Positions 36,244 through 43,657 of a DNA stretch of 43,657 nucleotides are shown piece after piece. Numbering within the stretch: position 1 is the first letter of the stretch; each line of letters starts with the position of its first letter. Below the pieces are notes generated by a model. That model saw nothing but the letters and a program-made list of their open reading frames with translations. It made no database searches and had not been told where the DNA came from. A program made the position numbers and the translations under genes. Location: NCBI GenBank assembly GCA_018823135.1, contig JAHJJF010000092.1:1-43657 (forward strand). The letters are read 5' to 3'. This stretch comes from Pseudomonadota bacterium (GTDB taxonomy: Bacteria > Desulfobacterota > Desulfobulbia > Desulfobulbales > CALZHT01).

Positions 36244-39200
36244 ATGAAAAACATACTCGCCGCCATAAGCAAACTTGCTTCAGGGGTTATTTCTATTTCA
36301 GGAATGCGGCAGGGAATCTCTGCCTTGCTTGCCGCAAAGACGAATGCTGTTTGCCCGGGACCTGTACTCTGCATCGTGCCCTCGGAAGAACAGACCGAAT
36401 CTTTTTCCAGGGATCTCGGTTTATTCACCGACACGCCGGTGCATATTTATCCGGGGTATGATATCCCGCCATACACCCCCCTTTCCCCTGACCCTGCTAC
36501 AGTTGCCGCAAGAATTTCCACCTTATACCAGGCACTTTCCTCATCCTCCCCTTTCATCATGGTGGCCTCCTGCGAGGCATTGCTCCGGAAGGTGCTCCCC
36601 AAGGAGCTTCTTGACAGGAAAACCGAGTTGCTCATCGCCGGGGAGGAAACCGACCAGAAAGAACTTGTGAACCGGCTTGTTGCCGCCGGCTATGAACCGG
36701 TTTCCCTGGTCCAGGAAGCTGGAGAATTCAGTGTCCGCGGCGGCATAATGGATATTTTCTCACCGGGATTCGATTTACCGGCAAGGCTTGATTTTTTTGG
36801 TGACACCGTTGAGTCGATCAGGCTGTTTGATCCTGTTTCGCAACGGTCTGTGGAAGACATTCACGAAATAATTCTGTTGCCGGCTTGCGACATCCTTTAT
36901 GCAGCGGACACAAGAGGCAACCAAAAAATCTACGATACTTTCGCCCAGCTTGCAGAACAGAGGGATTGGGATTTTGACCAGTCAAGAAAAATCCTTGAGC
37001 GCATTGAAACACGCAAGCATTTTCCAGGAATTGAATTTTTCATGCCGTTGTTTTATGAAAACCCCGTTTCGCCCCTGGATTATCTTCCGGACACTGCAAA
37101 AATTTTCATGGTGAACCCCCATGACATTTCCCGGACAATCCACCTCACCTGGGAACGAATAGAAACAAATCTCCTGGAAGCACAAAGTCACCGAAACCCG
37201 GTTTTTCCTTCTGGAGATCTCTTTCTTTCAGAAAAGGAGTTATCAAGCACCCTCAGCAGATTTCCTCTGATCACCATGAGCGATCTGTCAATCTCCGAGC
37301 CAGACGGAATCGGTCAATCCTTTCATCTCCAATCAGGGAACCATACCCTGATCAAACAGGACCTGGAGCTTAAGAGAAAAGAATTCGGGCTCCTCACGCC
37401 GTTGGTCCAGCAGATTGATTCCTGGCTTGAGGAAGGCGGCCGGGCATTCCTTGCATGCCGCTCGAACCGCCGCGCTCAACAGCTTGGAGAAATGCTCAGA
37501 GAACATGGCCTTGACAATGAGATTAAAGGGCCGCCGTTTGATTTTTCGGATCAACCCAGAAACCGCGGGATAATTTTGTACACCCATCCGTTATCCGAGG
37601 GTTTTGATCTTGTTGCCGAGCAGGTGCATCTGCTTTCCGAAAACGAACTGTTCGGAGAAAAAAGAATCGGTCCCAAGGGCCGTACAAGGAAAACTTCCGA
37701 AAACTCGGCCCTGCAATTTGAGGAACTCCAGCACGGAGAGGTCATCGTCCATAAAGACCACGGTCTCGGTCTCTATGAAGGCCTGATCAATATGGAGTTA
37801 CGCGGCGTCACCAATGATTTCATGCAGATTTCCTTTCAAGGCAATGACCGGCTTTATGTGCCGGTTGACCGGCTGAGTGCGATCACCAAGTACAAAGGTG
37901 TATCCGACAAGGAACCCAAACTGGACCGGTTGGGTTCGAAAATCTGGGCCACCACGAAAAACAAAATAAAAAAAGCGGTCTGGAAGATCGCCCTGGATCT
38001 GCTTGACCTGTATGCCAGGAGGGCAATGAATACGGGCAAGCAATTTTCAACACCTGATGAGCTGTATTACGAACTCGAAGAATCCTTTCCCTATGATGAA
38101 ACGCCTGGTCAGATTAAAGCGATAAATGATGTGATCGCCGACCTCACCTCGGAAAAAACCATGGACCGGCTGGTTTGCGGCGATGTTGGTTATGGCAAGA
38201 CAGAAGTTGCCATCCGTGCCGCCTTCAAGGTTGTCGAAGACAGCCACCAGGTGGCAATTCTGGTCCCCACCACGGTGCTCGCCGACCAGCACGCCGCCAC
38301 TTTCGCCGAACGGCTCAAGGGTTTCCCGGTAAACATCAAGAGTCTCAACCGCTTCAGAACTGCCGGAGAGCAGAAAAAAATCATCAAAGGACTAGCCGAC
38401 GGCTCAGTTGATATTGTCATCGGCACCCACCGGCTGCTGTCCAAGGATATCAAGTTCAGGAAACTCGGTCTGCTGATCATTGACGAGGAACACCGGTTCG
38501 GAGTCACTCATAAGGAAAAGCTCAAAAAGCTCAAATCAAGCGTTGATGTCCTGACCCTCACGGCAACGCCCATTCCCCGCACTCTACAGTTTTCGCTGCT
38601 GGGAATCCGTGATCTGTCGGTGATCAGTTCACCGCCGGCCCATCGCCGCACCGTAAAAACCTTTATTGCCAAACATGACGATCTGGTAATCAAGGAAGCG
38701 GTAACCAAAGAGCTCCTGCGCCGCGGACAGGTATTTATTGTCCATAACCGGGTGCACTCCATCCATGATATGGCTAAAAAAGTCCAGAAACTGGTACCCG
38801 AGGCCAAAATTGCCGTAGCGCACGGCCAGATGCCCGGCAAGAACCTTGAAGAAATCATGGTGCGGTTCGTCAACCGGGAAATAGATGTGCTGGTCTGCAC
38901 GACAATTATTGAATCCGGTCTTGATATCCCCAATGCCAATACAATAATCATCACCAGCGCCGACCGTCTCGGCCTTGCGGAAATATATCAATTGCGCGGC
39001 CGGGTGGGAAGAAGCAACGAACAGGCCTATGCCTACCTGATGGTGCCCTCCCTTGACGGGCTTTCAAAGGATGCAACCCAGCGCCTCCGCGCCTTGATGG
39101 ATTATAATGAGCTGGGCGGCGGGTTCAAACTGGCAATGACCGACCTGCAGATCCGCGGCGGTGGCAATATTCTCGGTGAATCACAAAGCGGAACAATAGC

Positions 39201-39735
39201 CGCCGTCGGCTATGATCTCTATCTAGACCTTCTCCAGAAAACCGTTGCCGATCTCAAAAGAAAGGCTGAGTTGGGAGATGATTTTGTAGAAACCGAGGAC
39301 ATTGACCCTGAAATTAATCTTGCCGTATCAGCATATTTTCCCGAACGGTATATACATGACGCAAATCAGCGATACATCGCTTACCGGAAAATCACCAGCA
39401 TCGGATCTGATGAAGATCTTGCTGATTATAAAAACGAACTGGAGGACCGCTACGGCTTGATGCCCATGGAAGTCAGCAACCTTTTTGAAGTCATCAGCCT
39501 GAAGAGGGATCTCAAGAAATTCATGGTCATAAAACTTGACCAGGGTGCCTCAACCATCGTTATGGCTTTCCATGATCAAACTCCGGTAGATCCGCCAAAA
39601 ATCCTTCTCTTCATAAATAAATCGAATAACAAGGCGCGGTTCACACCGGACAATAGACTTGTTTGCCCTTATAAGCCGGATTCAAAGACGGATATCTTCG
39701 AGACGGTGCGTAATATTCTTCAAAATATCGGTTAA
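36244..39735 (+). CDS. mfd: Mfd, transcription-repair coupling factor
   Basis: 1163 residues, normal length. The N-terminal UvrB-like domain includes YPGYDIPPYTPLSPD (~76) and VRGGIMDIFSPG. The RNA-polymerase interaction domain follows GDIVVHKDHGLGLYEG-like sequence (~500). The translocase domain has Walker A CGDVGYGKTEVAIRAAF (~645), DEEH box LLIIDEEHRFG, TATPIPRTL and the late QLRGRVGRS motif. The C-terminal TRCF domain begins near AVSAYFPERYIHD. It removes stalled RNA polymerase and recruits UvrA. No clear Shine-Dalgarno precedes the ATG. Confidence 0.97.
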   Translation: MKNILAAISKLASGVISISGMRQGISALLAAKTNAVCPGPVLCIVPSEEQTESFSRDLGLFTDTPVHIYPGYDIPPYTPLSPDPATVAARISTLYQALSSSSPFIMVASCEALLRKVLPKELLDRKTELLIAGEETDQKELVNRLVAAGYEPVSLVQEAGEFSVRGGIMDIFSPGFDLPARLDFFGDTVESIRLFDPVSQRSVEDIHEIILLPACDILYAADTRGNQKIYDTFAQLAEQRDWDFDQSRKILERIETRKHFPGIEFFMPLFYENPVSPLDYLPDTAKIFMVNPHDISRTIHLTWERIETNLLEAQSHRNPVFPSGDLFLSEKELSSTLSRFPLITMSDLSISEPDGIGQSFHLQSGNHTLIKQDLELKRKEFGLLTPLVQQIDSWLEEGGRAFLACRSNRRAQQLGEMLREHGLDNEIKGPPFDFSDQPRNRGIILYTHPLSEGFDLVAEQVHLLSENELFGEKRIGPKGRTRKTSENSALQFEELQHGEVIVHKDHGLGLYEGLINMELRGVTNDFMQISFQGNDRLYVPVDRLSAITKYKGVSDKEPKLDRLGSKIWATTKNKIKKAVWKIALDLLDLYARRAMNTGKQFSTPDELYYELEESFPYDETPGQIKAINDVIADLTSEKTMDRLVCGDVGYGKTEVAIRAAFKVVEDSHQVAILVPTTVLADQHAATFAERLKGFPVNIKSLNRFRTAGEQKKIIKGLADGSVDIVIGTHRLLSKDIKFRKLGLLIIDEEHRFGVTHKEKLKKLKSSVDVLTLTATPIPRTLQFSLLGIRDLSVISSPPAHRRTVKTFIAKHDDLVIKEAVTKELLRRGQVFIVHNRVHSIHDMAKKVQKLVPEAKIAVAHGQMPGKNLEEIMVRFVNREIDVLVCTTIIESGLDIPNANTIIITSADRLGLAEIYQLRGRVGRSNEQAYAYLMVPSLDGLSKDATQRLRALMDYNELGGGFKLAMTDLQIRGGGNILGESQSGTIAAVGYDLYLDLLQKTVADLKRKAELGDDFVETEDIDPEINLAVSAYFPERYIHDANQRYIAYRKITSIGSDEDLADYKNELEDRYGLMPMEVSNLFEVISLKRDLKKFMVIKLDQGASTIVMAFHDQTPVDPPKILLFINKSNNKARFTPDNRLVCPYKPDSKTDIFETVRNILQNIG

Positions 39736-39839
39736 TCAGCATATGATTCACTTTTTTTCTGGACCATCGTCCCGGATGATTGTACAACATAAAATCAATT
39801 AACATTTCTCAATATATTGGGAGGTTATCAAGTCTTTTC

Positions 39840-40808
39840 ATGCAAATACTCATAGCTGTATTATTCCTGTTATTTCTGCCGCACCTTTCAGACGCTCAAG
39901 TCATCGACCGGGTGGTGGCGGTGGTTAACGATGATGTCATAACCCTTTCGGATCTTGATGAGGAAGGCGGCCCGACTTTTAAAAAAATTCGTGCAATTAC
40001 TCCACCGGACAAATTGGTCGAGACACTCAATGAGGCGCGCAAACAGATTCTCTCTCTGATGATTGATAAATCACTGGTGGCGCAGCGAGCGGAAGAACTG
40101 CACATTGGTGTTTCAGAGGAAGAGCTCGAAAATGCCCATCAGGGTACCCTTAAAGCAAATAAAATTTCCGAGGCGGAATTATTTGACAAACTCCAGTCTT
40201 CTGGCAGGAGCGAAAAGGAATACCGCGAATCCCTTCGCATCCAATTGCTCCACAATAAACTTATACGCACACAGATTAGTTCGAAAATCGTAATAACTGA
40301 TGAAAATATTGAAGAATATTATAATAATAACTACAAAGATAAACCCGTGCCCGAGGGGTATCATGTTCTGCAGATAGGTTTTATACTTGAAAACAACGTA
40401 AAAGACCCGATGTTGCGCGCTGAGCTTGAAGGTCTGGCTCACAAAGTCCGTGACATGGCCGTTGAAGGAAGAAATTTCAAGACCCTTGCAAGGACATTTT
40501 CAAGAATGCCCTCTGCTGCCGACGGCGGGGATCTCGGCGTGTTTCAGAAAGACGAAATGGCCGGCCCCATGCGTGAAGCAATTTTTTCCATTGGACCCGG
40601 CGGAATAAGCCCGATAATTGAAACAGCATCCGGTTTTCAGTTTTTCAAGCTCCTGTCCATAAAGGATGGTACACAGATTAAACAGGTTCCCCTTGATTCC
40701 ATCAGGGGAGAAATTGAAGAAATTCTTATCCAGGAAGAAACAGAGACTAAATACAAGGATTGGCTGAAGGAAATACGGCAGACGGCTTATATACAAGAGA
40801 TGCTTTAA
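39840..40808 (+). CDS. SurA-like periplasmic peptidyl-prolyl isomerase/chaperone
   Basis: 322 residues from the ATG at 39840, which gives a good signal peptide (MQILIAVLFLLFLPHLSDA) followed by QVIDRVVAVVNDDVITLSDL, the conserved SurA beginning. A TTG at 39780 would add 20 residues. A helical SurA_N domain (~20-165) precedes a single parvulin domain (YHVLQIGFIL to GFQFFKLLSI, ~180-280) with ADGGDLGVF. E. coli SurA has two parvulin domains; this one has one. It should escort outer-membrane proteins to the BAM complex, which fits with bamA nearby. Confidence 0.87.
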   Translation: MQILIAVLFLLFLPHLSDAQVIDRVVAVVNDDVITLSDLDEEGGPTFKKIRAITPPDKLVETLNEARKQILSLMIDKSLVAQRAEELHIGVSEEELENAHQGTLKANKISEAELFDKLQSSGRSEKEYRESLRIQLLHNKLIRTQISSKIVITDENIEEYYNNNYKDKPVPEGYHVLQIGFILENNVKDPMLRAELEGLAHKVRDMAVEGRNFKTLARTFSRMPSAADGGDLGVFQKDEMAGPMREAIFSIGPGGISPIIETASGFQFFKLLSIKDGTQIKQVPLDSIRGEIEEILIQEETETKYKDWLKEIRQTAYIQEML

Positions 40809-40859
40809 ATCTGTCTGCAAAATCACGCTCTCCAGGGAAAACGCGCCGCATAAGAATCC

Positions 40860-42128
40860 ATGACCGAAGAGACCAAACAATCTGCTGACAAGCTTAATAC
40901 CACGGCTGGAGAACTTGATTCCCTGGGGAATTTTCTCAAATCCGAACGTTTAAGACAGGGTAAAAGCCTTGAGGATGTTTCGGCGGCAACCCGCATAAGT
41001 ATCGTCAATCTCCAGGCCCTGGAATCTGACGCCCGCCATAAATTGCCAAGAGATGTTTTTGTTCGCGGCTATATCAAGCAGTATGCAACTTACCTTACTC
41101 TTGATGCTGCTGAAGTCCTTGACCGCTATGAATCAACCGACCGCGAACTCAAAATCGTTGGCGAAGAAATCAAAGAAACCGGCAAAGTACTCTCCGCTGA
41201 AACCCTTGCCGAAGAGCCTCTGTTTTTCGGCACCCGACAAATTCTCTCCGCCATATTCCTCGTGCTGCTTTGCATTCTCGGTTATCTGGTTTACAAGACA
41301 TATTACCAAACGCCTCCCCAGGTGAAAACCGAGACAAATGATATTCTCGAACTTGAACGCGCCCTTTCCAGGGATCTTGAAAACGCCGAGCTCCGGAAAC
41401 AACAGATTATCACCATTGAAGCGGTAAAGGACAAAAAACAACCAGCGCCCGAAGATCCTGCTAGCATTGAAACTCCCGCCACAACGACCATCCTGAAAAA
41501 ACCGGTGGAGATTCCTGAAAAAGATGAAACCATCACTGTTAAGGCAAAAATACCCCTGCCTGAAATGTCTCCGGAATCATCCGCAGTAATTCCGCCAATA
41601 GAGGATGAGAGCCCGCCACTTCCCCAGGTTATTGCCCTCCCTGTGCCTGTTGCAAGTGAACCGCAAAGTGAACCAGATACCGTCATCGTTATTCCCCTTG
41701 ATAGTGAGCCTGCGGCGGTTTATTTTGAAGACCCGCAGAAAGATCGTGATGAGGGAATAATCATCGAAACAATAGCTCCGGAGCCATCGGTTCTCAATTT
41801 GCCGCAGGTCTTTGAAGAGTCCGGGCCGGCCTACACTTCCGCATCTGGTGAGAATATTTCTGCTGCCCCGCCCCTGGAGCCCTATAAGTATGTCATCCGA
41901 ACTTTTTTCACCAAAAGAACCGTCTTTAAAATCACCCTGGACAATGGCCCTTCCAAAGAATACCGGTTTCAGTCTGGTGACGAACGGATATTTAAAGCGC
42001 GCCAACAGGTTGAGATAGAAATTGACGATGCTGCAGGCGCAGCCATTCTTCTCAATGATTCCCCGATGGATTTATCCAAAACAGAAAAACCGGCATTACT
42101 CAAAATACCAGCTGATTCGCCCGAATAA
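40860..42128 (+). CDS. RodZ-like protein: HTH, one membrane helix, DUF4115
   Basis: 422 residues. A cytoplasmic Xre-type HTH domain (FLKSERLRQGKSLEDVSAA ... YIKQYATYLTL, ~20-95) is followed by a single membrane helix (ILSAIFLVLLCILGYLVY, ~125-142). Then comes a Pro/Glu-rich linker (~150-335) and a C-terminal DUF4115 domain (FTKRTVFKITLDNG ... RQQVEIEIDDAAG). This is the architecture of RodZ, which links MreB to the rod-shape cell-wall machinery. The linker is long and acidic. It lies between the SurA-like gene and recO, 5 bases before the latter. Confidence 0.85.
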   Translation: MTEETKQSADKLNTTAGELDSLGNFLKSERLRQGKSLEDVSAATRISIVNLQALESDARHKLPRDVFVRGYIKQYATYLTLDAAEVLDRYESTDRELKIVGEEIKETGKVLSAETLAEEPLFFGTRQILSAIFLVLLCILGYLVYKTYYQTPPQVKTETNDILELERALSRDLENAELRKQQIITIEAVKDKKQPAPEDPASIETPATTTILKKPVEIPEKDETITVKAKIPLPEMSPESSAVIPPIEDESPPLPQVIALPVPVASEPQSEPDTVIVIPLDSEPAAVYFEDPQKDRDEGIIIETIAPEPSVLNLPQVFEESGPAYTSASGENISAAPPLEPYKYVIRTFFTKRTVFKITLDNGPSKEYRFQSGDERIFKARQQVEIEIDDAAGAAILLNDSPMDLSKTEKPALLKIPADSPE

Positions 42129-42132
42129 CCCC

Positions 42133-42879
42133 ATGCTCCTCAAGCAGACAACAGCCGTGGTAATCAACAGCAGGGACCATGGTGAATCCGATGTAATCAT
42201 TACCCTCTACAGTCTTGAGAACGGAAAATTCACCGCCATTGCCAAGGGCGCCAAACGCAGCAAGAAACGCTTTGTCAACCGACTTGAATTATTCACCCTG
42301 CTGGATATTCAATATGAACCGGGCAAACGCTCGACAATGGCGCGACTGGACCAGGCCGAGGTATTCAATCATTTCTCAGTACTCCGGACGGACTATCTGC
42401 GTTACGCCGCGGCCCAGCTTATCTGTGAATCGCTGTATTTCTGGACCAAGGAAAACGATTACGAACCCGAGCTCTTCGCCCTTCTGCTCTGGGCGCTCAA
42501 TTCCCTTGATCAGCACGGTTATTCCAAAGAAACCATTATCTTTTTTTTCCTTAAAATGCTTTCGATTTTAGGCTATCAGCCCAATCTTTCCAATTGTACA
42601 CAATGCGGCAGCCTTGATGCCATTAATGCGCCGTTTTGTTTTCGCACCGGCGCCAACGGCATTATCTGCGCAAAATGCAATAAGGAACTTGAAAAATCCA
42701 GCAGAACCATGGCACTTGGCACGATTAAACTCCTGCTTAAGGCCCAGAACCTCTCATTAGAAAAACTCGACCGCCTCCGCTTTTCAAAACCGTCAGCAGC
42801 AGAAGCTTTTGACATGCTCAAGCAATACAGCACCCACCTTTTGCAACGGGAACTAAATTCGTGGAAACCATTGATTTGA
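42133..42879 (+). CDS. recO: RecO, recombination mediator
   Basis: 248 residues from the ATG at 42133 (MLLKQTTAVVINSRDHGESD), the typical RecO beginning; the frame is open further upstream but that part overlaps the RodZ-like gene. An N-terminal OB fold (~1-80) has KGAKRSKKRF. A helical domain carries the zinc motif CTQCG ... CAKCN (~157-182). It helps RecR load RecA on SSB-coated DNA. A 110-bp palindromic element starts 8 bases after its stop. Confidence 0.92.
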   Translation: MLLKQTTAVVINSRDHGESDVIITLYSLENGKFTAIAKGAKRSKKRFVNRLELFTLLDIQYEPGKRSTMARLDQAEVFNHFSVLRTDYLRYAAAQLICESLYFWTKENDYEPELFALLLWALNSLDQHGYSKETIIFFFLKMLSILGYQPNLSNCTQCGSLDAINAPFCFRTGANGIICAKCNKELEKSSRTMALGTIKLLLKAQNLSLEKLDRLRFSKPSAAEAFDMLKQYSTHLLQRELNSWKPLI

Positions 42880-42886
42880 TGGCGTC

Positions 42887-42995
42887 GTAAAAAATCCGAT
42901 CTACTGCGTTGTACTAATTTTTGAGGCACTCAGCATACCAAATGTATAGCCTCGCACCTAAAAAATTAGTACGTCTTGTATATCAAACTTTTTAC
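42887..42995. repeat. Imperfect palindromic element after recO
   Basis: The two arms share GTAAAAA / TTTTTAC at the ends (42887-42893, 42989-42995) and a perfect 12-bp GTACTAATTTTT / AAAAATTAGTAC pair (42911-42922, 42961-42972). Both are centred on about 42941, with many compatible bases between. It has no ORF and looks like a miniature repeat. A similar GTCGTAAAAA-type element is, from memory, frequent in sulfate-reducing bacteria. Confidence 0.75.
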
Positions 42996-43053
42996 TTAGC
43001 TATCCTGATACCTTTTTTTAAGAGAATGTCTTGATTGAACGTGCGAGGAAATG

Positions 43054-43509
43054 ATGGCCATTCTGCCAAAAGATACATTCATCGAAGTGATCAAAAATAC
43101 ACCGCTAGTATCCATTGATTTGATTGTCAGAAATGATCGGCAGGAGGTACTTCTGGGTTTACGGAACAACCAACCGGCAAAAAACTGCTGGTTCGTGCCC
43201 GGCGGCATAATCCGGAAAAACGAGACGATGAGTGCGGCCTTTGCGCGGATTTCACTTACCGAACTCGGCAAAGAATTTGCCAGAGAATCAGCGATTTTTC
43301 TTGGTGCCTTCGAACATCTGTATCAGGAAAATTTCGCTGAGGCGCCTGGATTCGGCACCCATTATATTGTCCTTGCCCATGAAATACAGCTTGAAGACAA
43401 CCTGCCCACTATCCCCCAGGATCAGCACCGAGAATCTGCGTGGTTTTCAGTGGATCAACTCCTTAACGACCCTGCAGTCCATCCCAACACCAAAGCCTAT
43501 TTTGAGTAG
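43054..43509 (+). CDS. Nudix hydrolase, GDP-mannose mannosyl hydrolase-like
   Basis: 151 residues from the second of two adjacent ATGs (43051 and 43054); GAGG at 43045-43048 is at a better distance from the second. LVSIDLIVRNDRQEVLLGLR (~17) and WFVPGGIIRKNETMSAAFAR (~45), followed by LTELG, match GDP-mannose mannosyl hydrolase (Gmm/NudD), whose Nudix box lacks the normal REUXEE block. HYIVLAHEIQL and HRESAWFS also fit. These enzymes hydrolyse GDP-sugars to GDP and sugar, tuning precursors for polysaccharides. It lies between a palindromic repeat and a CRISPR array, away from the polysaccharide locus. Confidence 0.83.
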   Translation: MAILPKDTFIEVIKNTPLVSIDLIVRNDRQEVLLGLRNNQPAKNCWFVPGGIIRKNETMSAAFARISLTELGKEFARESAIFLGAFEHLYQENFAEAPGFGTHYIVLAHEIQLEDNLPTIPQDQHRESAWFSVDQLLNDPAVHPNTKAYFE

Positions 43510-43566
43510 ATTGAGGTCCCCCTGCCGCATGCCCCTTCGCCCACGAGAAATCACGGTAGCGTCCGG

Positions 43567-43657
43567 GTTTCAATCCACGACCCCACGCGGGGGGCGACTT
43601 GGCGTAAGCGATACCCCGCAATACCTGACTGGCGTTTCAATCCACGCCCCCACGCGG
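43567..43657 (-). CRISPR. Type I-C-like CRISPR array, leader-distal end, cut by the window edge
   Basis: A 32-base repeat at 43567-43598 begins GTTTCAATCCACGACCCCAC and ends GGGGGGCGAC. A 35-base spacer follows (43599-43633), then the first 24 bases of a second repeat (43634-43657). The two copies differ once: A at 43580 in the first, C in the second. In type I-C systems the transcribed repeat ends in ATTGAAAC, so transcription runs on the minus strand and the leader and cas genes should lie to the right, outside the window. The single change in the outermost repeat fits a degenerate terminal repeat. Confidence 0.88.

Overview
The window looks like the chromosome of a Gram-negative bacterium, probably a sulfate-reducing or related Desulfobacterota (Desulfobulbia-like). 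This is inferred from moderate GC, a BamA with a TolB-like N-terminal extension, paired alkaline-phosphatase-superfamily enzymes in a polysaccharide locus, and a tig-clpP-clpX-lon block. No taxonomic search was possible.

Region 1 (1-19.3 kb) is a surface-polysaccharide locus with two converging arms. The left edge holds the 5' part of a minus-strand FAD oxidoreductase. The plus-strand arm (1.48-12.9 kb) has an Fe-S protein, a GNAT-like protein, a CelD/FemAB-like acyltransferase, three unrelated PAPS-type sulfotransferases, one GT4 glycosyltransferase, two tandem alkaline-phosphatase-superfamily hydrolases and a Wzx-type flippase. The minus-strand arm (19.3-13.0 kb) carries the export machinery: an initiating phosphoglycosyltransferase, an outer-membrane export lipoprotein, a Wzz/GumC chain-length protein, a separate ParA/BY-kinase-like protein with a degraded ATP site, and an O-antigen ligase/polymerase. 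Together they suggest a Wzx/Wzy-type polymer that is sulfated and possibly acylated. Only one glycosyltransferase is present besides the initiator, so further sugars must be added by enzymes encoded elsewhere.

Region 2 (19.3-21.4 kb) is a decayed spacer. It has a short-chain dehydrogenase pseudogene that looks like two SDR genes fused, and a diverged copy of the tRNA-Asp 3' flank. It ends at the tRNA-Val and tRNA-Asp genes, which have a visible promoter and a strong terminator.

Region 3 (21.4-27.5 kb) is the proteostasis block tig, clpP, clpX, lon on the minus strand, headed by tRNA-Leu with its own promoter and terminator.

Region 4 (27.8-43.5 kb) is a plus-strand housekeeping series: a MetE-like short methyltransferase, lysS, a lipoprotein-release permease, lolD, bamA, mfd, a SurA-like chaperone, a RodZ-like protein, recO and a GDP-mannose hydrolase-like Nudix protein. 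Several small palindromic repeats lie between these genes. The window ends inside a type I-C-like CRISPR array, at what is probably its leader-distal end.

The points most worth a second look are: the sulfotransferase-rich polysaccharide locus; an identical kind of C-terminal tail (LK-x-LGYM) on two unrelated enzymes of that locus; the pseudo-kinase P-loop; the in-frame 108-bp insertion between 15-bp direct repeats in a BamA POTRA domain; and the tRNA-Asp flank duplication beside the SDR chimera.
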